A stretch of 14,932 nucleotides of DNA, taken from contig JAKFER010000183.1 in NCBI GenBank assembly GCA_036675565.1, forward strand, positions 1 through 14,932, read 5' to 3'. Positions within the stretch are counted from its first letter, which is position 1; every line of letters starts with the position of its first letter. The translations under genes were made by a program, and so were the position numbers. The stretch is from JACCYQ01 sp036675565 (lineage in GTDB: Bacteria; Bacteroidota; Bacteroidia; Chitinophagales; Chitinophagaceae). The notes beneath the pieces were generated by a model. That model had not been told where the DNA came from and did no database searches. It saw only the letters and a program-made list of their open reading frames with translations. Shown piece after piece: positions 8,150-14,824 of this stretch.

Positions 8150-9364
8150 ATGCTGCATTTTACCAGGATATTATTTTTTATGTTCACTATTTGCCTGGTA
8201 AGTGTTTGTTGCCAAAAACCGGTGGGTGAAAAGAATAAATTTTCTGTTACAGTTTACATCAATCCAGCATCTGCCGGTACTGTAAATTTAGATCCGGGTG
8301 GAAATGAATATGAAGCATCTTCAAATATCAGAATAACAGCTTTGCCTGCCACGGGTTTTCAATTCAGTCATTGGACCGGTGATTTAGCCGGTTACCTGGA
8401 AACCGAAAACATGGTAATGAATGAGAATAAATTTATCACTGCTCATTTTGAACCGGTTGTACCTGCAGGTCCCGATTTCTCTTTGGCAGGTTATGCAACA
8501 TTGAATGGGGGAACAATAGGTGGTGCCGACGGTCAAACAGTTGTTGCTAATAATCTTAATGAACTTAGTAATTATTGCAACAGTGACCTGCCACTGATCA
8601 TACAATTAAATAAAAAATTGATCAGCCCCGGAATAAAAATTATGGTAAGTGATAATAAATCTATCATAGGGCTTGGTGCCGAAGCGGAATTGGAAGGTGT
8701 TGGTTTCGAGATCAGGTCTAAAAATATTATTATCCGCAACCTGAAAATGTCTAAAGTTTTAAATGCGTTCAATGCCGGTGATTGTATTCGCATTTTGGAT
8801 GGCGCATCAAATATATGGATCGATCATTGTGAATTCTTCAGTGAATCGCCGGCTACACAACCGGATAAAGACAAGTATGATGGACTGGTTGATGCAAGCG
8901 GGGCATCTTCCTATATCACTATCAGTTGGTGCATTTTTCGCGATCACTGGAAAAGCAACCTGGTAGGTTCGTCCGAATCAGATAATTACAACCGGCGTAT
9001 TACATTTCACCATAACTACTGGAAGAATATAAATAGTCGCACACCCAGTTACCGTTATGGAGAAGCGCATATTTTTAATTGTTTGTACGAAAATGTGGAT
9101 GGTGGAATCAATTCACGCATGGGTGCTTGCATAAAAGTGGAGAACAATGTTTTTAAAATCGTAAAAAATCCTGTTGGAGCATTCGATACAGATACAAATG
9201 GCGGATGGATGGTAACTGGAAATATATTTATGAATTGTACGGGTTCACAACCGGTCAGTTCTACCTGTTCATTAAACATCTCTTATCAATACAGCAATAT
9301 TTTGCATGAAACCGCGGAGGTGGAAGAAGTGATTAAACAATGGGCGGGAACCGGTAAATTATAA
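8150..9364 (+). CDS. Second PL1-type pectate lyase with N-terminal InlB-like repeat domain
   Basis: The 404-residue product combines a lipoprotein-like leader (Cys20/Cys21 in LVSVCCQK), a short beta-rich module at about 31-101, and a PL1 catalytic domain to the end. The module has the pattern VTVYINPASAGTV...GFQFSHWTGDLAG...ITAHFEP, typical of divergent InlB B-repeat ('bacterial repeat') domains; such modules act as stalks or binding spacers. The lyase shows IIIRNLKM (193-200), AGDCIRI with Asp211, IWIDHCEF with Asp225, KYDGLVDAS with Asp244 and Asp248 (calcium-site candidates), RITFHHNYW, and SRTPSYR with catalytic Arg297 and Arg302. It is clearly diverged from the first PL1 of this locus (shorter, different N-terminal motif, no C-terminal Asp-rich motif), so it is not a recent duplication. 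It should cleave galacturonan; different chain-length or methylation preference is inferred. Confidence 0.9.
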   Translation: MLHFTRILFFMFTICLVSVCCQKPVGEKNKFSVTVYINPASAGTVNLDPGGNEYEASSNIRITALPATGFQFSHWTGDLAGYLETENMVMNENKFITAHFEPVVPAGPDFSLAGYATLNGGTIGGADGQTVVANNLNELSNYCNSDLPLIIQLNKKLISPGIKIMVSDNKSIIGLGAEAELEGVGFEIRSKNIIIRNLKMSKVLNAFNAGDCIRILDGASNIWIDHCEFFSESPATQPDKDKYDGLVDASGASSYITISWCIFRDHWKSNLVGSSESDNYNRRITFHHNYWKNINSRTPSYRYGEAHIFNCLYENVDGGINSRMGACIKVENNVFKIVKNPVGAFDTDTNGGWMVTGNIFMNCTGSQPVSSTCSLNISYQYSNILHETAEVEEVIKQWAGTGKL

Positions 9365-9393
9365 TTTGATTTGATCAGCATTTAACTCAGTCG

Positions 9394-11016
9394 ATGAAAA
9401 ATTTGATATTCATACTCATTTTATTTCTCCCGGTATATTTAAAAGCGCAGCATCAATCCAAAACATGGGTGGCTGACCTGGGAAATGGCATGTATAAAAA
9501 CCCCATTTTGCATGCCGACTATTCAGATCCGGATGCCATTCGTGTGGGTGATGATTTCTATATGACAGCATCTTCATTTGAAGATGTTCCCGGCTTGCCT
9601 ATCCTTCATTCAAAGGATCTTGTTAACTGGGAACTCATAGGCCATGCTTTGTCCCGGTTAACGCCTGTTGAACATTTTTCTGTTCCCCGCCATGGCGAGG
9701 GTATTTGGGCTCCATCTATCCGTTACCATAATAACGAATTTTATATTTATTTTCCCGATCCTGATTTTGGCATTTACCTCACCAAAGCCAAACATCCTTC
9801 CGGTCCATGGTCCGATCCGGTTTTGGTTGAAGGCGGAAAAGGATTAATTGATCCCTGCCCACTATGGGATGATAATGGTGATGCATACCTGGTTCATGCT
9901 TATGCGGGAAGTCGTGCCGGGATCAAAAGTATTATCGTTGTTAAAAAAATGAACAGCGAAGGGACCAAAGTAATGGATCAAGGCAAACTGGTTTATGATG
10001 GGCATGAATCGGATCCCACTATAGAAGGTCCGAAATTTTATAAAAGAAATGGATACTATTACATTTTTGCACCGGCTGGTGGTGTGGCAACGGGTTGGCA
10101 AACGGTGTTAAGATCAAAAAATATTTATGGGCCGTATGAAAGAAAGGTTGTCATGCACCAAGGTTCAACCAAGATCAATGGCCCGCACCAGGGCGCATGG
10201 GTAAGTACGCAAACAGGCGAGGATTGGTTCCTTCATTTCCAGGATAAAGAAGCATATGGTCGCATTGTGCATTTACAACCGATGAAATGGATCAATGACT
10301 GGCCTGTTATTGGGCTTGATAAGGATAGAGATGGAATGGGTGAACCAGTGACTACTTACAAAAAACCAGGAATAAAAAATACCAGCACTATCATAACCCC
10401 ACCTGAATCGGATGAATTTGAAAAATCAGATTTGGGATTACAATGGCAATGGATGGCCAACCCCAAAGCATGGTGGTATTTTCTCAACCCGACAACGGGA
10501 CAGTTAAGATTGTATGCGATAAAACAACCTGGTGATGCAACTAATCTTTGGGGTGTTGGCAACATTCTCCTCCAGAAATTTCCAGCGCCTGCATTCAGCA
10601 TGACAACTAAACTTTCCTTTTCCCCCAATCCCAAATTGCAAAATGAAAAAACCGGGTTAGCCGTGATGGGTTTGAGCTATGCAGCTTTGTATTTGGAATC
10701 AACTGTTGATGGATTGCAATTGGTTTATGCAACATGTAAAAATGCAGATAAGGGAAATAAGGAATTAAGAAGCGTAATATCAAAAGAAAATAAAGGAGAT
10801 ATTTATTTGCGGGTTACAGTGAAGGACGGTGGACTTAGTTCATTCAGCTACAGTTTGGATGGAAAAACTTTTATAAATGCAGGGGAAATTTTTACTGCAA
10901 CACCAGGTAAGTGGAAAGGAGCAAAGGCAGGAATATTTTGCAGCGGGCAACAACAAACTAACGATACCGGTTATGCGGATTTTGATTGGTTTCGGGTTGA
11001 GCCTATAAATCCTTAA
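9394..11016 (+). CDS. Glycoside hydrolase family 43 (arabinofuranosidase/xylosidase type) with C-terminal beta-sandwich
   Basis: The 540-residue secreted enzyme has a five-bladed beta-propeller GH43 domain (about 30-325) and a C-terminal concanavalin-like beta-sandwich (about 338-540, starting PPESDEFEKSDLG), as in two-domain beta-xylosidases and arabinofuranosidases. Catalytic residues are recognisable: base Asp45 in ADYSDPDAIRVGDDFY, the pKa-tuning Asp153 in GLIDPCPLWDD, and acid Glu211 in TIEGPKFY. His266 in INGPHQGAW fits the conserved central-pore His. The signal peptide MKNLIFILILFLPVYLKAQ probably cleaves before Gln19. It is 29 bases after the PL1 gene. In a pectin locus the likely job is removal of alpha-L-arabinofuranose or beta-xylose from side chains (arabinan or xylogalacturonan), but GH43 substrate cannot be decided by eye and the subfamily is unassigned. 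Confidence 0.9.
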   Translation: MKNLIFILILFLPVYLKAQHQSKTWVADLGNGMYKNPILHADYSDPDAIRVGDDFYMTASSFEDVPGLPILHSKDLVNWELIGHALSRLTPVEHFSVPRHGEGIWAPSIRYHNNEFYIYFPDPDFGIYLTKAKHPSGPWSDPVLVEGGKGLIDPCPLWDDNGDAYLVHAYAGSRAGIKSIIVVKKMNSEGTKVMDQGKLVYDGHESDPTIEGPKFYKRNGYYYIFAPAGGVATGWQTVLRSKNIYGPYERKVVMHQGSTKINGPHQGAWVSTQTGEDWFLHFQDKEAYGRIVHLQPMKWINDWPVIGLDKDRDGMGEPVTTYKKPGIKNTSTIITPPESDEFEKSDLGLQWQWMANPKAWWYFLNPTTGQLRLYAIKQPGDATNLWGVGNILLQKFPAPAFSMTTKLSFSPNPKLQNEKTGLAVMGLSYAALYLESTVDGLQLVYATCKNADKGNKELRSVISKENKGDIYLRVTVKDGGLSSFSYSLDGKTFINAGEIFTATPGKWKGAKAGIFCSGQQQTNDTGYADFDWFRVEPINP

Positions 11017-11024
11017 TATTGTAA

Positions 11025-11048
11025 GATCATTTTCAATGTGATCATTTT
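11025..11048 (+). terminator. Weak hairpin / direct repeat between GH43 and MFS genes
   Basis: GATCATTTT occurs twice (11025-11033 and 11040-11048). The same bases allow a 5-bp stem, GATCA (11025-11029) with TGATC (11039-11043), followed by an ATTTTTA tract. This could be a weak intrinsic terminator or attenuator 9 bases after the GH43 stop, but the stem is short and AT-rich, so it may be chance. Confidence 0.25.
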
Positions 11049-11061
11049 TAAATAAATTTTC

Positions 11062-12519
11062 ATGGCCCAGGGCAAAGGAATCGGGAAGATCATCGCAGCT
11101 TCTTCCGTTGGAACTTTAATTGAATGGTACGACTTCTATATTTTTGGCAGTTTGTCAACCATTATTGCACAGAAATTTTTCCCTGACATCAATCCTACCG
11201 CAGCACTCTTATCTACATTAGCAACATTTGCTGCCGGGTTTATCGTGCGTCCATTTGGTGCATTATTTTTTGGCCGCATCGGTGATATTATTGGGAGAAA
11301 ATATACTTTCTTATTGACGCTGATTTTGATGGGCGGCTCAACATTTTTAATTGGTTGTATTCCTTCCTATGATTCTATTGGCTGGTGGGCACCTATGCTG
11401 GTTTTAATATTGCGCTTGTTGCAGGGACTTGCATTAGGTGGAGAGTATGGAGGTGCCGCTACTTATGTTGCGGAACATTCGCCGGCACATCGTCGCGGAT
11501 TTTTTACTTCATGGATTCAAACAACTGCAACATTAGGATTATTTGTTTCATTGGGCGTCATACTGACCGTGCGCCGCATGGTAGGCATTGAAGAGTTTAC
11601 CTATGGAAATGGCTGGCGTTATCCTTTTTTGTTATCAATTATTTTAGTTGTTGTATCTGTATTCATTAGAATGAAAATGGATGAATCTCCACTTTTTGCC
11701 AAATTGAAAAAAGAAGGCAAAACATCAACCAATCCTTTAAAAGAAAGTTTTGGCAAAAAGGAAAATTTCAAAATGGTTTTACTGGCCTTATTCGGTGCAA
11801 CCATGGGCCAGGGAGTCATCTGGTATACCAGCCAGTTTTATGCACAGAATTTTATTCTTACCAAGTGTTTGGTTGAATATGAACAGGCCAATTCAATTAT
11901 CTTAATTGCGATATTATTCGCAACACCATTTTTTATTGTCTTTGGTTCTTTGTCTGATAAGTGGGGCAGAAAAGGAATCATGATGACCGGGATGTTGCTG
12001 GGTGTGCTTTTTTATCAACCCATTTTCTCGCAGTTGTATAAGATTGCAGATACTACTAATAAAACGGTTGTGACAGAACCTGCTGAGGGTATACCGGCCA
12101 TGCAGTCAGTAGATGCAACTTTTATTTATTACAGCGATGGCAGCAGTGAAAAACGAACAAACCTGGCCAATGGAAATGGTCAGAAAAAAGAAGTGATTTT
12201 GTCAGAAAGCGGGAAATGGAAAATGATTGGGCTGGTGGCTATCATGGTTCTTTTTGTTACCATGGTTTATGGACCCATTGCTGCTTTTCTTGTAGAACTT
12301 TTTCCAACCCGCATCAGGTATACTTCCATGTCATTACCATATCATATCGGTAATGGTGTTTTTGGAGGACTGGTTCCATTTATTGCAACATTGATCACCA
12401 CTTTACCAGGTGCCAATCATTTATCCGGTCTGTGGTATCCCATTGGTGTGGCATTTTTAAGTTTTGTGATTGGCATGCTATACCTTTCTAACCGAAAAGT
12501 AAATTCAAGCAACGATTAA
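11062..12519 (+). CDS. MFS transporter, metabolite:H+ symporter type (candidate uronate importer)
   Basis: The 485-residue protein is a 12-helix major facilitator carrier of the inner membrane. The start GKIIAASSVGTLIEWYDFYIFG is the hallmark of the metabolite:H+ symporter branch (relatives include ProP, KgtP and ShiA). Motif A appears twice, as GRIGDIIGRK (71-80) and GSLSDKWGRK (295-304), and LRLLQGLALGGEYGGAATYVAEHSP fits the helix 4 region (written here across residues 118-141). Between helices 9 and 10 a hydrophilic loop of about 58 residues (329-386) replaces the usual short one; by topology it lies in the periplasm. Its location after a set of pectinases suggests uptake of galacturonate or an unsaturated-uronate derivative; this is inference, since the typical ExuT hexuronate carrier belongs to another MFS branch. 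A small membrane protein gene follows after 10 bases. Confidence 0.88.
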   Translation: MAQGKGIGKIIAASSVGTLIEWYDFYIFGSLSTIIAQKFFPDINPTAALLSTLATFAAGFIVRPFGALFFGRIGDIIGRKYTFLLTLILMGGSTFLIGCIPSYDSIGWWAPMLVLILRLLQGLALGGEYGGAATYVAEHSPAHRRGFFTSWIQTTATLGLFVSLGVILTVRRMVGIEEFTYGNGWRYPFLLSIILVVVSVFIRMKMDESPLFAKLKKEGKTSTNPLKESFGKKENFKMVLLALFGATMGQGVIWYTSQFYAQNFILTKCLVEYEQANSIILIAILFATPFFIVFGSLSDKWGRKGIMMTGMLLGVLFYQPIFSQLYKIADTTNKTVVTEPAEGIPAMQSVDATFIYYSDGSSEKRTNLANGNGQKKEVILSESGKWKMIGLVAIMVLFVTMVYGPIAAFLVELFPTRIRYTSMSLPYHIGNGVFGGLVPFIATLITTLPGANHLSGLWYPIGVAFLSFVIGMLYLSNRKVNSSND

Positions 12520-12529
12520 ATCAACAGCT

Positions 12530-12760
12530 ATGCAAAAAATTAAACGATTACTTGGAATGATCTGGATGTTGATTGGTCCGCTGTTTTTTATTTTACTTGT
12601 GATCAGCGCTTTTCAAAATATTCAAAAAGGCGGACAAGGAGATATCACCAATCCTGTACCCTGGATCATTATTATAGCAGTGTCCGCGCCTATTGCCATA
12701 GGTTTAACCATTTTTGGCTGGTATAGCTGGAAAGGTGAATATGATAATGTGGACCAATAG
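12530..12760 (+). CDS. Small two-helix membrane protein next to the MFS carrier
   Basis: The 76-residue product has two hydrophobic helices, at about 9-28 (GMIWMLIGPLFFILLVISAF) and 44-66 (PWIIIIAVSAPIAIGLTIFGWY), joined by a Gly/Gln/Asp-containing loop and ending WKGEYDNVDQ. Basic residues at the N-terminus predict both termini in the cytoplasm and the loop in the periplasm. It starts 10 bases after the MFS stop and is surely co-transcribed. It resembles the short uncharacterised membrane proteins (possibly the DUF6814 group, from memory and not verified) found next to similar MFS genes in Bacteroidota. A role as a small accessory subunit of the transporter is a hypothesis. The start ATG is the only sensible one. 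Confidence 0.75.
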   Translation: MQKIKRLLGMIWMLIGPLFFILLVISAFQNIQKGGQGDITNPVPWIIIIAVSAPIAIGLTIFGWYSWKGEYDNVDQ

Positions 12761-12922
12761 ATTTAATTTCTTATTTATTGAAAAGAGTAGCCTGGGATTT
12801 CACATATGAAAAACACCCTGTAAAATAGATATTCCTCGTTATCATACAGTCATTACCACCTGGTCAATTTTACTTCATTTTTATCAAAAATGCTTTATTA
12901 AAAGCTGTAGAAATATCCTGAC

Positions 12923-12940
12923 ATCGTTTTCGGTAACGAT
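12923..12940. promoter_or_regulatory. 18-bp imperfect palindrome, LacI-like operator candidate
   Basis: ATCGTTTTCGGTAACGAT has two 9-bp half-sites (ATCGTTTTC and, on the other strand, ATCGTTACC) that agree at 7 of 9 positions around a central CG. LacI/GalR-family operators are even-length palindromes centred on CG, so this is a candidate binding site. It lies 190 bases before the GH28 start, which is far for a repressor site unless the transcript starts upstream. No regulator gene is in the window to pair with it. Confidence 0.3.
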
Positions 12941-13062
12941 TGCGTAAATAAACTCCCGGATTCTGCTTGTATTGCGGCAATATGTCGTTAGACTTGTTAG
13001 CTGAAATAGCCTCCAAAAACTGGATTTTGAATGAATACAGTTTGTTGATTTTCACAAACCGT

Positions 13063-13078
13063 TTTCATTGCATTGAAA
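13063..13078. promoter_or_regulatory. 16-bp near-perfect palindrome upstream of GH28
   Basis: TTTCATTGCATTGAAA reads the same on both strands except for one mismatched symmetric pair (8-bp half-sites agreeing at 7 of 8). It lies 52 bases before the GH28 start codon, a plausible operator or activator position. Just downstream AAAAC (13083-13087) and GTTTT (13095-13099) form another inverted repeat with a 7-base spacer. There is no T-tract, so a terminator is unlikely. Confidence 0.35.
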
Positions 13079-13130
13079 CAGTAAAACGATTGCAGTTTTC
13101 ATTGTGCTTAAGAACGTTAAAAACATTCAT

Positions 13131-14774
13131 ATGAAAAGAACTTTTTTATTATTATTAGTTGCGATACTCCCGATAGTTTGTGTTTTTTCACAACAAAATA
13201 AGCTGCCGCAGGTCAAAACCACTTCATTTAAAAGTGATACCATCAATATTGAAAAATTTGGTGCAAAGGCTGATGGAATATCATTGAATACAAAAAGTAT
13301 CAATGATGCCATACAGGATATGCATAGCAAGGGTGGTGGTGTGGTCCTGGTTCCTGAAGGCTTGTGGTTAACGGGGCCAATAGAATTAAAATCTAACGTT
13401 AACCTGCATTTGAAAAGAAATGCAATGCTGCAATTCACCAAAGATTTTACACAGTATAAGTTGGTGGCTGGTAATTGGGAAGGACTGCCCCAGATGCGTA
13501 ACCAATCACCAATCTCAGCAACCAATGCCAATAACATAGCCATTACCGGTTATGGCATTATTGATGGTGCCGGAGAAGCCTGGAGAATGGTTAAAAAAGA
13601 AAAACTCAGTGAAAGCAATTGGAAAAAATTAGTTGCTTCCGGTGGTGTTTTGAATGATGACAAAAAAATATGGTATCCCAGCGAAAGTTCATTAAGGGGA
13701 TCAAAACTTACAAATCCGGGCCAGATACAGGCTGGGAAAAGCGCATCATTTTATGAAGAGGTTAAAGATTTTTTACGTCCCAATTTATTGGTGCTTACCA
13801 ATTGCGACAGGATTTTACTGGAAGGTGTTGTGTTTCAGAATTCACCTGCATGGTGTCTTCATCCATTAATGAGTTCTAATATAACGATCAGGTCTATCAT
13901 AGTCAGAAATCCCTGGTTTGCACAAAATGGTGACGGCCTCGATCTTGAATCGTGCAGCAATGTATTGGTAGAAAATAGTTTATTTGATGTAGGCGATGAT
14001 GCGCTTTGTATAAAATCTGGCCGCGATGCGGAAGGGAGAAAAAGAAATATGCCCACACAGGATGTCATCATTCGTAATTGTATTGTTTACGCTGCACATG
14101 GTGGTTTTGTGGTAGGTTCTGAAATGAGTGGAGGTGCCCGGAATATTTGGGTTGATAACTGCACTTTTATTGGAACCGATATCGGTCTTCGTTTTAAAAC
14201 AACCCGTGGTCGGGGCGGCGTGGTTGAAAACATTTACATCAACAATATCAGCATGCAGGATATTATTGGTGAAGCCATCCTGTTTGATATGTACTATGCA
14301 GCCCGTGACCCGATTGCCTTGGCAGGCGAAAAAAGAGAGCCACCAAAAGTGGAAATGCTACCCGTAACAGAAGAAACACCGCAGTTCAGAAATATTTATA
14401 TCAATAATGTTACAGTGAATGGTGCAGAGAAGGCAATATTTGTAAGAGGGTTACCCGAAATGAGTGTGGATAATATCGTAATGCAGAACATGATCATGCA
14501 AACGGATAAAGGTTTGGATATGACAGAAGGCAGCAACATTACTTTGCGAAATGTAAAATTATTAACAAAGGAAACTGACCCGGTAATGAATATCCATAAC
14601 AGCCGGACCATCGTCATGAATAATATTAGTTTTAATCCGGGTGCTGAACTCTTGTTAAACATCAGTGGAGAAAAAAGTAAAAGCATCCGGTTAAGTGAAA
14701 CAGACACTAAAAAAGCGAAAAAAAGGATTGAATACAGTTATGGCGCAACGGAAGCTGCTGTAAGTAAACAATAG
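13131..14774 (+). CDS. Polygalacturonase-type glycoside hydrolase, GH28
   Basis: The 547-residue secreted enzyme hydrolyses alpha-1,4-galacturonan or a related pectic backbone. I chose the ATG at 13131 over an in-frame GTG at 13104, because it gives a clean Sec signal (MKRTFLLLLVAILPIVCVFS, cleavage before Gln21). The fold starts with the usual NIEKFGAKADGISLNTKSIN. Active-site motifs are QNGDGLD (Asp268, in place of the common NTD), VGDDALCIKSGRD (Asp289, Asp290), AAHGGFVVGSE (His323) and LRFKTTRGRGG (Arg354, Lys356), in the GH28 order. The chain is longer than classical endo-polygalacturonases and the inserted regions (e.g. 150-215) resemble the bacterial exo-acting branch, so release of mono- or short oligogalacturonate is a reasonable inference. 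It follows a 370-base gap and is 50 bases before a probable GH105 gene. Confidence 0.92.
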   Translation: MKRTFLLLLVAILPIVCVFSQQNKLPQVKTTSFKSDTINIEKFGAKADGISLNTKSINDAIQDMHSKGGGVVLVPEGLWLTGPIELKSNVNLHLKRNAMLQFTKDFTQYKLVAGNWEGLPQMRNQSPISATNANNIAITGYGIIDGAGEAWRMVKKEKLSESNWKKLVASGGVLNDDKKIWYPSESSLRGSKLTNPGQIQAGKSASFYEEVKDFLRPNLLVLTNCDRILLEGVVFQNSPAWCLHPLMSSNITIRSIIVRNPWFAQNGDGLDLESCSNVLVENSLFDVGDDALCIKSGRDAEGRKRNMPTQDVIIRNCIVYAAHGGFVVGSEMSGGARNIWVDNCTFIGTDIGLRFKTTRGRGGVVENIYINNISMQDIIGEAILFDMYYAARDPIALAGEKREPPKVEMLPVTEETPQFRNIYINNVTVNGAEKAIFVRGLPEMSVDNIVMQNMIMQTDKGLDMTEGSNITLRNVKLLTKETDPVMNIHNSRTIVMNNISFNPGAELLLNISGEKSKSIRLSETDTKKAKKRIEYSYGATEAAVSKQ

Positions 14775-14824
14775 AATCACCTTTATAATCAATTCGAAGA
14801 AGACCTTTTTTTGAAAAGCTAAGC

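Larger units (their letters stand above)
12761..13130 (+). other. 370-base intergenic region, candidate promoter/operator region for GH28
   Basis: This is the largest gap in the window and I see no convincing gene in it. It is AT-rich and holds at least three inverted repeats (12923-12940, 13063-13078, 13083-13099) and two short direct repeats: AACGATTGC at 12935-12943 and 13085-13093, and GTTTTCATTG at 13061-13070 and 13095-13104. I find no good intrinsic terminator after 12760 and no clean TTTG/TAnnTTTG promoter; TACAGTTTG at about 13036-13044 is only a partial match. The size and the clustered palindromes suggest that GH28 and the following gene form a separately regulated unit. Confidence 0.5.

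Noticed and set aside
4966..9364. The two PL1 genes as a tandem duplication
   Set aside because: They share only family motifs; lengths, N-terminal modules, C-terminal tails and the sequences around the catalytic Arg differ strongly.
12791..12822. GGG...CCC dyad with an inner TTTCA/TGAAA stem after the small membrane protein gene, considered as a terminator
   Set aside because: The halves are interrupted by unpaired bases and no T-tract follows, so it does not meet terminator criteria.
12870..13055. 61-codon minus-strand frame in the large intergenic gap, considered as a small gene
   Set aside because: The product (MKINKLYSFKIQ...) has no recognisable family, no clear promoter, and its region overlaps the palindromes; chance is more likely in AT-rich DNA.
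13104..13130. In-frame GTG start for GH28, nine codons upstream
   Set aside because: It would put MLKNVKNIH before a normal signal peptide; the ATG at 13131 gives the standard n-region and hydrophobic core.
13127..13543. 138-codon minus-strand frame across the GH28 start
   Set aside because: It is antisense to the GH28 signal peptide and first beta-helix turns; no domain or independent start signal is visible.
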